NCBI RefSeq assembly: GCF_964199755.1
Contig: NC_133901.1
Span: 50,317,324-50,381,323, forward strand
DNA from: Larus michahellis
Taxonomy: Eukaryota; Chordata; Aves; Charadriiformes; Laridae
DNA: 64,000 bases
Direction of reading: 5' to 3'
Below, piece by piece: positions 46,900-59,072 of the stretch; the stretch's first letter is position 1; each line of letters starts with the position of its first letter. The notes under the pieces were generated by a model, which did not search any database, was not told where the DNA came from, and saw nothing but the letters and a program-made list of their open reading frames with translations. The translations under genes and the position numbers were made by a program.

Positions 46900-49299
46900 G
46901 CAGTAAAGGGAAGAGAACTACATAAACCACTTTGAAGCAATGCTCTTAAATGCAGCCTAATCTCCAGTCAGCTTAATAAACAAATTCTCAGATATAAACT
47001 CTTCCTTTAATTTTCAATTATACTTTTTAGAAACATTATTTAAATCAAAAATTTTAATGCACATTTTCCAACCTTTTTGAAGAAAACCTGCAGGCTTTTT
47101 TGTTTATTTGTTTTGACCTTTTGCTTAACAATAAAAAACACTAAATAGTTTGTGCAAAGTTTGAATTTTAGGTCTGTCTTTCATTTAAAGAAAATTCCGT
47201 CCAATGTACTTTCAGAGAGAACTGACACAAATAAATTTGTAGACAGGGACCACTACCCTTTAAAAATAGGAAGTTACAGTTATAGCTCTAGCCAGAGTCA
47301 TAACGAACATTTGCCTTTCAAAAACCCACAGTGAACAAATAAATGTAAAATAAGGCTAGATTAATTTATGGTTATAAGTTCTTCTTCTAGTGCCAAACCA
47401 AAATAACTATTCTTCTTTGTTCTTCTGTCAAGGCTTACTGGAAACACTTATTTTTGGGAAATTTGGACAAGGAATGCACAACCATAGTACGAAGGGCCAA
47501 CAAAGGTCTCAACTCTTCCCAAGCTCAGATATGAGCCAAGGGCAGCACCACTGTTTTATTCCAGGTCCCTGCATTTGTAGATGGGGAGAAAAAAACATAC
47601 AAGGAGGGCACTAACAGCATTGGAAAAGGCTCCCACTAAGCAATGCTTTACTTGTACTCCAAAACATCCCTCTACACAAAAGGGTAAATAAGGACTCTGC
47701 AGACTTCCCCTTCTTACTGAGGGAAGCTCCTGCCTTAAGCAACAATCTCATTACACATCATGCACTGCAGGGAAAACAAAGTGGCCCCTGGAAGGAGAAA
47801 CAAACAAATGAGAAACTTTCTGCTGGCCAGCCTAAGGACAACCTATGGGCCTTATTGCACAGGACCTCCCCTGCTCACAGATGCTATACAAATTCAATTA
47901 CACTGAAGAGCGCTTTAGTCAAACTCCACAGCGCCTGACTCAGATGAGTAATTACTTCCATATTCTATTATAAAAACAGCCATACTTTAACGGGCCTGAA
48001 GCTAGCATGGATTCAGGGCTTCATTATATCTACTATCTCTAAATGTTTCTCTTAATTATCTCTGGTCCCTAAGAGAGGATTGAGGCCTTCCTCATTTGCT
48101 CTCTCTCCCAGTACAACTGGCTTTATTCCCAAAGCAAAAGACTGAAATGGGATGGGAAGCCACAACAAGTAAACAAGCATTCTTCCAAAGGCACAAACTT
48201 TTTTTGGGGTATTATTGTAGTGGTGTTAGAAATGCTACATTAACAGCAGCAGCACAAACAGTATTGCAGACACCTGTATATACAAACAGTATGTTTTAAG
48301 TGTTTGCTCTGGGCAGAACAAGAGGTAGTCCCAGTCCTTCAGGCATACCACTGACAGTATACCTGAATTATCAGAAATACATCTTTCAGATACAGAACAT
48401 TATGCATCAACTCACTTCTTGTATGTAAAGATGGGGTTCAACAACTGGATAAAAAGAACTTCCTCCACAACTTACAGAGCTGGTGGCACTCCTTTAAGGA
48501 CTGTTACAAAAGGCATATCTCTAAGATGTTGGGAACACTGAAATACAAGGGCAGAAAAGAAAGTGTGTTAGCCCTCATATCTTCATTGTTCAGTCTGAGC
48601 AATTAATTACATTGTTTATCCAGGCTGCTAGCACTGAGATACCAACTGCTCATGGAAATGTCAGTCCCCCAGTAATCTCCAGGCTCTCTCTACACACATG
48701 ATCCGTAATTCACAGGAAAGGACACACTTATTTCCGTGGGCTTGAAGAGTGTTTCTTGGATACCAGCAAAAATACTGCTACTCCAGAATTAACATTATTA
48801 CCAGCACTCTGCAATGGTGACAGGAAAATCACATACTGCAATGTGCAGATCATGCAGTTCAGGGAATGTGAGTTAATAATTTCATACACTGCCTAGTAGT
48901 CAGAAAATCAAAATACAAATTTGTAGATTTTATTTGAATTTTCCTAGATCCTGAGATGGTCTAATTCACACCTGAAGTACTTGGACAGATGATGAACCTA
49001 ACGTGTTATGGGTCTAACCTGTGAGGAAACCCAGCTCTCGCATAAACTACAAGTAAACTTTGCTAGATAGGAATGTACTGGACTGTTATTTGGCTCCAGC
49101 CATATCCCACAGCCATCACAGCCTGTACTTTGCAATTGTCCCTACCTGGCAAGCCTCGACCCCTGCCACCTTTGCAGAGCCAGGCAGTTTACCGGGACTC
49201 AGGCAGCTACACACCCCCAGAATTATTCCTAGCTACGGCCTGGCTTCAGGCTGGGCCTGGGGAAGAGCTCTACAGGCTGCCGCCTAACGAGGGGGTTGG

Positions 49300-50180
49300 T
49301 TAAACACACCGGAGACCTCTCGCCCCTTCTGGGACGGGACATCGGGTTAGGCCGACTGCCCTCTGAGACGCCCCCACCCAGGGTAGGGCTGCCCTGCACT
49401 GAGGGAACGAGAAATGGCGGTGGAGATACCAGACCAGCCCGAAGCTGGCCGTGCTCCCTCAGCCCTCTCGCGAGAGGAGGCGCCCCCCACCGCCAGCGGC
49501 GCGGCCCGCGGCTCTCGCGGGAAGATGGCGCCTCTCGCGAGAGGCGGCGGCCGCGGCTGCCCGTAGCTATAGCAGCGGGGGATGAGGGCGGTCTAGGGGA
49601 GGGGACGTTGCGCTCCGCGGCGGGACTCGATGCCGGCAGGTAGGGACTTACTGAACCGCCGCTGTGTTCTCCCCTTGTGCCGGGTCCCGCTGCGGCTGTC
49701 TGGAGCTGTCCTGAGCCGGGCGGCAGTGGGGCCGTGGCTCCGGCGGTGGGGCGGGAGGGCTCGGTTCCCTCAGCGGCACGGGCGGGCTGGGCGAGCGGCC
49801 GGGGCAGCCTGTACCGCGGGGCTGTCAGCGGCAGGGTCCTTGAGGGGCGCGGGGGGAACCTCGGATCCACGGCTCTGGGTAATGCTTAGGGCTTCTTTCC
49901 TCCCGTCCCGTCCCCTCAGGGAAAACACCAACTCAGCCGTTAACCGGTTGCTCGCTCCGTGAGCCCGGAGGCCCGCCGGCGGCTCTCCCAGCTCTCTAGA
50001 GCGCTGCAGCCCCGTGTGCCCGCACGGCCTGGCCCTAGCCCACGCGTGGGTAGGCTGCGGCCGGCAGCCGTTCGGTGCTGAGGTTCCGCCGGGGCCCCCG
50101 GGGCCTGACCTCCGGCGTGGTTGTCGGTGAAGGGCCCCCCTGCCTGCCTCAGCTGGAGCAGAGGGACGGAGCAGCAGGTA
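49300..50180 (+). promoter_or_regulatory. USP54: CpG-island promoter, probably of USP54
   Basis: About 0.9 kb of dense CpG in an otherwise CpG-poor window. It contains two TCTCGCGAGA palindromes (49466-49475 and 49533-49542), a one-mismatch third copy (49513-49522) and an AAGATGGCGCC YY1-type site (49522-49532), all combinations typical of housekeeping TATA-less promoters. The USP54 assignment is inferred from gene order (SYNPO2L-MYOZ1-USP54, same orientation in human); no USP54 coding sequence is visible. A divergent noncoding transcript on the - strand is also possible. Confidence 0.75.
49545..49639 (+). other. USP54: Candidate 5' exon 1 of USP54 (noncoding; start approximate)
   Basis: The segment just downstream of the YY1/TCTCGCGAGA cluster ends at GGCAG|GTAGGG (GT 49640-49641), a good donor. 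YY1 sites of this type usually lie at or just downstream of the start site, so transcription probably begins at about 49520-49560. An ATG at 49630 lies 10 nt before the donor; it does not resemble the known USP54 N-terminus and would at most begin a short upstream reading frame. Confidence 0.45.
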
Positions 50181-53100
50181 CGGGAAAAGGGATACGGGAT
50201 GCTAAAAAGGCCCTTTGTCAGCAGGGACCTTTGAAATTAGCATCGCTGACGCTGTAGTGTCAGTATATTTAACTGACATCTAACAACTTATGTTGTTATA
50301 TGTAAATAACTCAGATGCGATCAACTGCCATTAAAAGTTAAAGTTGTATCGAAGCTGTTGGTTAGAAGAAGCCATTCGGTTATAGTATTACGTGTACTAT
50401 GCTGGTCCAAGGTAGGCAAAAGCATGTGCTTTTTTTTTTTTAATAAAAAAAAAGCAGAAGCTGTTTGCTTTTCCAGGACCTGATCCCGCTTGAGACCCCT
50501 CATTCAGTGGGAGGATTATAAGTGAGGATTCATGAGAATTACAGCCCTAAATAGAAACCACAACAATATACACCTTCTGCTTTCAAAAAAAGTTTCAGAC
50601 ACAATGGCTTTCTGGTCTTTCAGCTCTGTGAAGTTGTTGTGAGTATTGTAGTGGCTGACTGTGCGTGTGAAAAGAATTCAAAGAGCTTTTCAGATTTCAG
50701 GACAAATTCTGAGTGTTATAACCATGGAAAAAATACGCATGTGAAATGGGAGGAAAAATAGTTGTGGAATTTCTCATGCAGTTTGAAAGAAAGAAGTATG
50801 TACTGAAAACAAACCTCTAAGCTTGTGCTGCTCTTCAGACTTGAAAATCTACAACTGAAAGGTTATGTGCTGCAATATACTTGAATAGCAGTGTTGGAAA
50901 ACAATAGCAACATAGATAGTCTTGTGCTTGTTTGCAGAGGGAAAGAAAGTACTGCTGTGCTGAGAACTAAACTGGTGAGGTAATACATAACTTGAACAAA
51001 ATAATTACCAAAAATGTATTATGGACTACAAAAAATTTGAATGAGCCTTTTGAAATCTGTTTTCATTTAGGAAGTAAGAGAAATAATTATAATTTCACTA
51101 GATGGGATACTCTTTAAATTCTATTCGAGTGCCTAATCAAGAGTATATCTAATCAAGCATGCTGCATATCATTCAGACTGAATTAAGTGGGAGCCTTTTC
51201 TTTTTCTTTTTTTTTCTTTTTTTTTTTTTTTTTTCTCACCTGGGTGATGCCAGCCAGGAAGCCTTTTACTACGCTGTTCTTGGGGTGAGGTGAGGGGGAA
51301 AAGTGAACTTGATTTGTCCAGTACAGACAAAGTTACAGTTATCTCAGAGAATTTATAAATTTTGCTTTCTTTATGCTAGTGACATCTTTAAAAAGCATTT
51401 CAGTTCATTTCTTTCAGTTGTTGCAGGTAAAAATTATGTCAGTTCTTCTTTCTGTTCTGGGTTAACAGTCTATTTTGAGACTGTAGTCACGAGTTCATTA
51501 AAAAGGATAATGGGAATTTAAATCCTTCTTTATCCAGTCCTGGTGATGTTATTAGGCATTAAGCCTTCTTATGCGAATTTTCATGGAGAGTACATAGAAG
51601 AGAAAGCGTGTTTATTTCTCATTCTGTGGAGCTTCAAAAACGTTACGTAGGGATGAAAGAATAGTGGCAGAGCTCTTAGGTATCACATTATTGTAGTTAC
51701 AGTAGGTTCTGTCCACACTAATCAGAATTTAGTCTCTGTTGTGTTTGAGTGCTCTATAAACATATCTATATAAAGAACAGTTGTGGCTGTCCCAAATGTC
51801 TTTTGATGCAACTCTGCAAAATGCAGCAGGTGATATAAAAAGGAAACTGAGGCAGGAAGATGAAAGAATTAATAACGAATTGCAGCTATTCTTTTTTTAA
51901 AACTGCTTGTGTTACTGTTCAGAACCAATAAAAGTCTAAGTCTTATAATAAACGTCCCTATTGGCACCTGTAGAACTTATTAGTCTTTTCATTTCTCTCA
52001 TGTTAAATTTAAATCCCTTACACATCCTTTAGTTTCCTAACATATGTTCCACCCACATTTATTCAAACAGTTTATTTTAATTTGTTCTCTGAAATACTCC
52101 GCTTCTTGCCTTTGTCTAAACTTTCGCCTTTTAGCAGTCACCATTCCAAAGTTATTGTGTATTTCTGTCACTGAAGGTCATTTCCTAGCACAGCTTTGCA
52201 GAGTTTGATGGCAGAGAGGAGTAGCAAGAAATCTTGTTACTGACTGTCAAGGAATTTTGATCATCTTGCATGGATCTCTCTATTGTTAACTGCTACTTAA
52301 GTAATAGGTAGTCTTTAATCTTTAAGATTTTGTCTTCATCTGTAGGCAGCCCCCTTTCCTAGGCTTGCACCCTGTGTGTAAGACTGCTAGGAGGAGCCAT
52401 CTTCTGGCTACAGTCTGGACACTTTCAAAGGCAAGTGACACAGTCTATAGGTCTCTTATTGTGTCTCTTGACACGCAAGTTTACTATGCAGTTTATTGCT
52501 TCTTTTGTCTCCGTTATGTCACTCGATGCATGGGTTTCCTCTTCTTTGACCTGAGAAAATTAAAAGGTTTGGGTGGATCTCACCCACCATTGTCTATGGG
52601 ACACAGGACTAGTGTTTGGCCAAACTAGGGCATCACTTGGCTATGCTACTCTGATTTTATAGCAATAGACTACATGTCAGCTCAGTCATTCAGGTTACTG
52701 AACTTATGTGCAATCATTCAGTTGTGAAGTTAACCTGTTGTGGCTTTCCTAAAGTTACAGTAGGTATTCTATTTCTGGAGTTGTTGGAAAAGGAAGGAGA
52801 AACTTCAGTATGTTATCAACACCTTAGTAAAACCCAAGGAACCCACAAGGAAAGTGGGAGGCTCTTAAGTTATTTTTTCCATGCTTTCCAAGATTTGTGA
52901 GCTGTATGTCTTCTGTTCTAGTTTTAAATGTTAGAAGTGATGTTTCGTGTTCATACAGTGGAAAACTTCCAGTAGATTGTGTTTTCTAGTGCCCTAAACG
53001 TGTGAAGTAAAGGTGATCTTGAAAGATGCTGTATTAAAACTTGCTGTCTTTATTCACTTCTGTAGCGTTTATCACTTGGTAAAATGGAGAACTGTGGTAC

Positions 53101-56100
53101 CTGCAGAGCATTTGCTGTGACTGTTGCCAAACTATTAAGAGGCAAAGGAAGAGGCTAGACTTACGGTTTTGAGGCTTAAAACCGTTTTTGTTCAAATCAT
53201 GAAAGCATCCAGAAAGTTATGTGCTGTTATGGACTAATCTGTACATTTTCTGTCTAACATTTATGACGAAATACTGTAGAAACGTGACTTCATATAATTC
53301 GTAGTAACTTGTAAATAAATCAGTTTCTGAATTAAACCCATCTGCAGGGAATACAATTCTTAAGCATTGCTGCTACAAGTGGTGTTCGAACATTTTCGCT
53401 ACAAATACATCATGACAACATGGATATTAAATTTTACATTCCTTTTATAGAGCACTGTGAACATTTTCATCAAAACCTTCAGCCTTATGAAAGGCATCTT
53501 TGAACAAGATATCGAAAGAAATCTTTAGCAGCACTGTGAAATTTCATTTTTAAAAACCTCATAGTGGTGTTTCTTTTCTTGTCTTCTTTCTTTAGTACCA
53601 GAAAACCTGAAAGCTTTGTACTGGTACAGAGGTAATTATAATCGGATATCTGAGAGGAAGAAGTAATCTTTATGCACAGAATGATATGCTGTGCTACTGG
53701 TGGTGTAATTTTCACTGTTCCTCTGGCACTCTCTCTAGGTCCTGGTCTGGAGATGGTGCCCGAGGAGTAAGAGATTACTTTTGTCTCTGTTCAATTTTTT
53801 GTTACTTTGCTGAGGTGAAGTTGTTTTCAGGAGTGCAAATTGTAATGGTGAATTTTGAGTTTGATGGGAACTGGACTGAGCCTGACAAATCAATTTGCAA
53901 AGGCCAGAGCTGTCAGATGATAATAGCTTGCCTTCATTACCCACCAGTTTAGGTTTGAACCAATGACCTAGAGGTGAAAAGCTCAGTATTGCATTACCGA
54001 TCCTCTGATCTATCCATATGTTCTCTTGCTTAAAGTCCCTGTAGTCCTCTTAAACAGAACATGCAGTAAATATTGAGCATCGTTTGCACTTGTAAATACT
54101 AGAACAGTGTCCATTCCAATTGTCTGCTGTGCCTGTGAGGACACTGAAGTTAAATATAGCAACAATTTCTTACACTCTCTTGCTTTCCATGAGAAACCCT
54201 CATACAAATCTAACCATATGGCAAAGCCCAGCATTATCTTAAAACCATTAACGAAGAACCTATTGCTACCATTAACATGAAAATGAATCCACAGCTCTAA
54301 GTAGTGTACTGGGAGTTATTAATAACCTCAGGCTGCTGCTAAGAAAATGGACTTAAATGAAATATCATTAGGAGCTGAGTCATCCCACCAACACTTCTGC
54401 ATGTTGTATCCAGGTTTGTATTTATCTATGGAAGCCTTTTCAGAGCATATTATCATTATTGCATGTCTACTTTGTTTGTTCTTCATTGAGTATCTTCATT
54501 GTGCTCAATGGTTTAAAAAGCGTAATGGAAAATGATTTCCATGGATTTCATAAATTAGATTCAGCAAAATATTTGAAATAAGCTGATAGGAGCGCATAAT
54601 CCATTTTCCCATTCGTTCTGAGGTAAGATGTTTCTAGGCAACCTACTTAGCAGGAGGAGGTCAAGAAATGTAAATACATGTCCAAGTTATTCTCAGTTTG
54701 TGAGGCTATTAAAACAAGTTACTGCTTGCAGGTCATAGTTTCTGTGAGCTGCAGAAATAATAAAATTTACATTTGTATGTATTTGGATTGTCTTTTTATC
54801 TCCTTATCCCTCCTCCTCCAGTCCTTAATCCCATTCTCCTCCATAACAAGGGACAGTGCTGTAGATAGTCTGTACTGATTGACCTGCTGCCAAATCAATG
54901 AGATGAATTTTCCTCCTTTCCCCTCACTGAAAGTGCAAATTGGGTCTTTTTCCTCTACCTGACCATCAATTTTCATGTAGTCTATAGGAACATAATTATT
55001 TTTGAGATCTCTGTGGTTTTTATTTCAGAATGTTGGAAATTGGCCAACTGATTCAAAAGGTGTTGGAAGAAAACTGATTTTGGTCAGATGCTTCTGTGGG
55101 CAATAGAAATAATTTGCTGCCTAGTTACTAATGAAATGAGGCTTATGATCATGCTGTCCGATGTATCCTTGGTCCCATTTGTTTTCTCCCCCTTTTTCAG
55201 TTAGAGCACCCCACTTATTCTTTTTAGCACAGCATTTCTGGTATACAGGATGCGATCCATATCTGTTTTGTCATTTTTTTTTCCCACTCCTTTGATTGCA
55301 CTGCACTGATTTCCCAGTGGTTCTGTCATTAAAAGCAAAATGATTGAATTCTCAGGGGGTTTTTTGAGAATTGGAGAAATCAGGTTTTTAAAACTCGTAG
55401 ATATAAATTGTGAATGTTTCCTTCTTTTGAACGTCTCTCCAAGCTTGAAATGATACCATTTTATGTCGCAGATAAGACTTCAGTGAATTGTGGTTGGCTG
55501 TAAAAGTGTGACAGGACGTGAACCCCGGTGATCTTTTTTGCTTAATTGTTTTGCAATAGGCCCTGACTTGTTACGTTCTGCCATAATTGATTTGATGCGT
55601 GGATATGGTCAAGCTTGCAGTCCTTGAGTTTGAAGGCTAGAAGCCTGGCTTTTGGAATGGCTTTCCCTTGTCGTCTTTTATAGCTCCAAAAATTCAGACA
55701 GTTAAAGCTCAGCTGCTTTCCTATACTGTTTAAATCGGAACAGTTAATGTGGGTTTATAGTAGATGTCTATTTTTAAAATGTAGTCAAGCTTACAAAATG
55801 GTATAAACACTTTTTGGCACAAAGGTAGTTTGTTTTTTTGAGTTATGTACATTGCAAATAAGCAGTAAGTAATTGCTGGTTCAAAGGTTAATGCTAAAGA
55901 CGGAAGTAGGTAGGATGAACTATAATAATGATTGCATATTAATGTCTTATCTAGAATTCTTTTTTATGGTACAGTTTGGCTCACCAAAACTTATACAGAA
56001 GTATACGCTGCATACTGTGTGTGTGGGGAAGGGAACAGTTCGCATATGAGAAGCCTATAGGGAATCAAGGGGAAAAAAGCTTTTTCTTTTGCCCTTTTTT

Positions 56101-58825
56101 TTTTTTTGCTTTTTTTTCCTGCTATCTTAATGAAATTTGTTACGGCATTTTACACTCTTGAGTAAAGTCCAGCTAGCTTGTTCTTTTCTAATAGTTGGTA
56201 AAATGTAAATCAGTACTTTGTAGTAGGTAATGTTTGGTGCATGCAATTCCTATGTTTTTATTTTTAAAAAATGGTATGCAATTTGTTACATTTTGACTTT
56301 TGAAAATAATGAATGGACTAAAAATATGTAAGAGTGATTCAGACGTGGGAGACTGTTTGAAGAGGAGGCATCTTCTGTAAGTATTTCCACAAAATGTTAA
56401 AATAAATGTATTTTAGGAAACAGTTAATCCATAAAGTGTGTCACAAAGCAGAGGATAGCAAAAGACTTTATGATCCTCCAGCTGGTATTCCCCGTAAAAT
56501 GAACTTATAAATGGATCAATAAACAACAGCTAATGCATCTCAGCATATCGGTACATGAGCTGTACTGTTACACGGAAACAAGTTAATGTCCTCACTGGCT
56601 CTGCATGTTATTCAAGAAAATAGGTCATGGTGGGGGAAAGGAAGGGAAAATTTAAAAAAAAAAAAAAAAAAAAAGAGGGGAAAAAAAGTGTTGATTATAT
56701 ACTTTACCTGTTCCCTGAAACTCTTCCATTATACTGTACCTGAGGCATGCTAATAAATAGACAGCAAAGCTTCATAAAACTTGTGATTAGTAAACTGCAG
56801 CATTCTCTGTGATCTCTATTATGGACGCTGTTATGCACAGCAAATCTATACAGTACTTATATTGTAATAGATGATATCTGGGGAGTTTATATATATACTT
56901 TTGAAGTATGTTAAAAAAAGGCATTGCCAACAAACCCAAATCCTTTGATTATGGATGCCTCATAGATTTTTAAATTTAGGTTTGTATATTTTTCTCAAAG
57001 AGAACCAGGAAAGAATGCTGCAGTGTGAGCTTGGCAGTGCTGCAGGATGAACGACAGTTTTTATTGAAAGTGTTGGTTTGGTTTTAAGGTGCTCCTAATT
57101 TGTTTAAATTCTTGAAGCTAGACAACTTCCACAAATTTTTCAGCAAAGCTTTTTAAAACATTATTTTAGACATTTCTCTTGAAATGCATTGTTTCAGGAG
57201 AGGATGGGTAAGGAGAGAATATAATTTTCCTGTTAGCAGAAAGGTTTTATATTATCTTCTTTTAGATAGCTGGGTTTAAGACTGTTGGTTTGATATGGAA
57301 ATAGCCATCTTTTGAGAAGAAATACATTCTGTAGTGCAAATGTGTTTTCTTAAAGGGATCTTCCTTTTGGGAAGAGATAGAAAGGTAGTTTAATTAATTT
57401 AGTAATGTATTTCTTCTGTCAGTCCATTTACATTTGTTAATAATTATAGCAGTCATATTCAGCAGTATAATTATCACATAAATTAAGCTATTTACCACCT
57501 CTCCGTTGTGTTTCTCTCTGTTCAGTTTTTGCTTGTCATGGGTTCTCCTCTGCCTGTCTGTTTGGTATCGCAGCTGCAGCGTGGAAGGGTACCTGGGCAG
57601 TTCCACTGTATTCAAGTCTTGCTCTGGTAGGAACTGGCAGTGTTCATAGGCGGAAGATGGTAACGTCTTGTTATTTCTACCAGAAGAGAGAGCTTCTCAG
57701 GCTTAAGGATAAAGAGTGACATTTTCAAGTTGAAGTTGTTTTTTCTGACTGTGTAGCTCCAGGAATGTTTCTAGGCAGAAGCAGCAGTACTAGCAAGATC
57801 TTATTTTTCAGGATTATTCCGCAAAGGAATACGTGAGGTTTTGTGAGAGAAAATGTGGAAAATGTGTGACTGTTGCAGTGTCATGCCCAACTGAATTGCT
57901 TCATTCTGCTGTGAAAAATATTACTTCAAGTATCAATTACAAAATTATATCACTTTTTTTTCCTCTGATAAGGAGTATATGTACTGTTTTGCAGGAGTTA
58001 GGATTGATATGTCATTTATCAATAAATTTTAACCTTTGATATATTTTATCTCATGTATGCATAGTAAATAAATGAAAAAAAAAAAAAGTAAAATTGTTTG
58101 CACAAGAATCCAGAGCCTAAAATAAGATTTCTAATTAATCCTGAACTCTTTAAACATCTTCTGATGATTTTTTTAATTTGGATTTTCATAGCAGAAAGCA
58201 TTAAATACTAATTTGTTTTAGTATAGTTTTACTTCAAATTTAGCCGTCTCTGGCAGGTCTGAAAATGGTTATGCTAGCTGTAGTGGTTCTTTCCTCATTT
58301 TTCTACCCTCCCACTTCATTTTGATGGTATAAATTAAAAAATTGCAACAATATTCCAGATTGTTCCTGGGCTTTTTTTCTTATTCCAGCTTGTCTGGAAT
58401 TCATTTGAGTAATGACATGAGTGCCAAATGCCGGGGCCCATATTGTTATCCAAAGATGTGAAGGAATTATGATATTCATCTTGTCTGTAATTGCAAATGG
58501 CCTTGAGTATTAATAACATCCAAATTTCAATAATTACTTCAATAAAACAATGGAAGTGTTTTTGAGGCGAACTCTGAGAATTTTCAGTGGCAATTCCTTG
58601 TTTTCTACATATTAAATTTTCACTACTTCTTTGTGAGATGCTGGCCTGTTGTGCTGATCTGGAAGTGCCAGTAAGTCTCCGTTTTTATATAGGACGTAAT
58701 AATGTTTTCATTTGTCCAGTCATATTAATGTCCCCATTCGCTTTGTGAAAATCACTCATAAATAAGCAGTAGGAACTTTCATCATGAAGCATGTGAAGGA
58801 TGTTATAAATTTGTGGACGTAAATT
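50181..58825 (+). other. Probable USP54 intron 1, first part; no features recognised
   Basis: AT-rich sequence without recognisable exons. Simple tracts include a T-rich run at 51196-51235 and an A-run of about 21 at 56654-56674. All reading frames are under 90 codons and show no USP-domain motifs such as the Cys-box or His-box. The assignment to USP54 intron rests on the upstream promoter and synteny. Confidence 0.45.
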
Positions 58826-59072
58826 AAAACAAGAAAGGTTCCAACTGATTGTAAGGAAGACTGTTTTGGTTTTTTTCCTCCATTAGGACAGTCATGCATT
58901 TGAATGAGAGGCGGTACAGTTTCCATCCTTAGAGGATTTTAAGACCCAACTGGGTAAAACCCTGAGCAACCTGATCTGACCTCTTGGTTGTGCTTAGAGC
59001 ATGAGGTTAGACTAGAAGCCTCCTCTGAGGTCCTTTCTAGCCTCAGTTATTCTGTGATTCTGAGTTACTTGT
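58826..59072 (+). mobile_element. Older CR1 LINE 3' end
   Basis: Shows the CR1 3' signature with more divergence than the copy at 9447: 'tttccatccttagaggatttt', 'aactgggtaaaaccctgagc', 'aacctgatctgacc', 'gttagactagaagcctcc', 'gaggtcctttctagcctcag', and the tail TTATTCTGTGATTCTG. The many mismatches and the short octamer tail indicate an old insertion. Confidence 0.88.

Larger units (their letters stand above)
42121..49299. other. Intergenic region between MYOZ1 and the downstream CpG island
   Basis: 7.2 kb of mostly AT-rich sequence with no exon recognised. It holds a (TAC)n microsatellite (43058-43090), a GC-richer block at about 43900-44340, a CTCF-like motif (44495-44510) and a homeodomain-type AT-rich patch around 46720-46900 with an 18-bp palindrome. 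The 124-codon frame at 42293-42667 has no family resemblance. Confidence 0.5.

Noticed and set aside
49630-49639. ATG in the candidate USP54 exon 1 as the USP54 start codon
   Set aside because: It gives only M-P-A before the donor, and the remembered USP54 N-terminus begins differently; more likely an upstream ATG in a 5' UTR.
49229-49962. 213-codon antisense frame and 110-115-codon sense frames at the CpG island
   Set aside because: CpG-rich DNA is poor in stop codons; the translations are Arg/Pro/Gly-rich without family features. They are better explained as promoter DNA.
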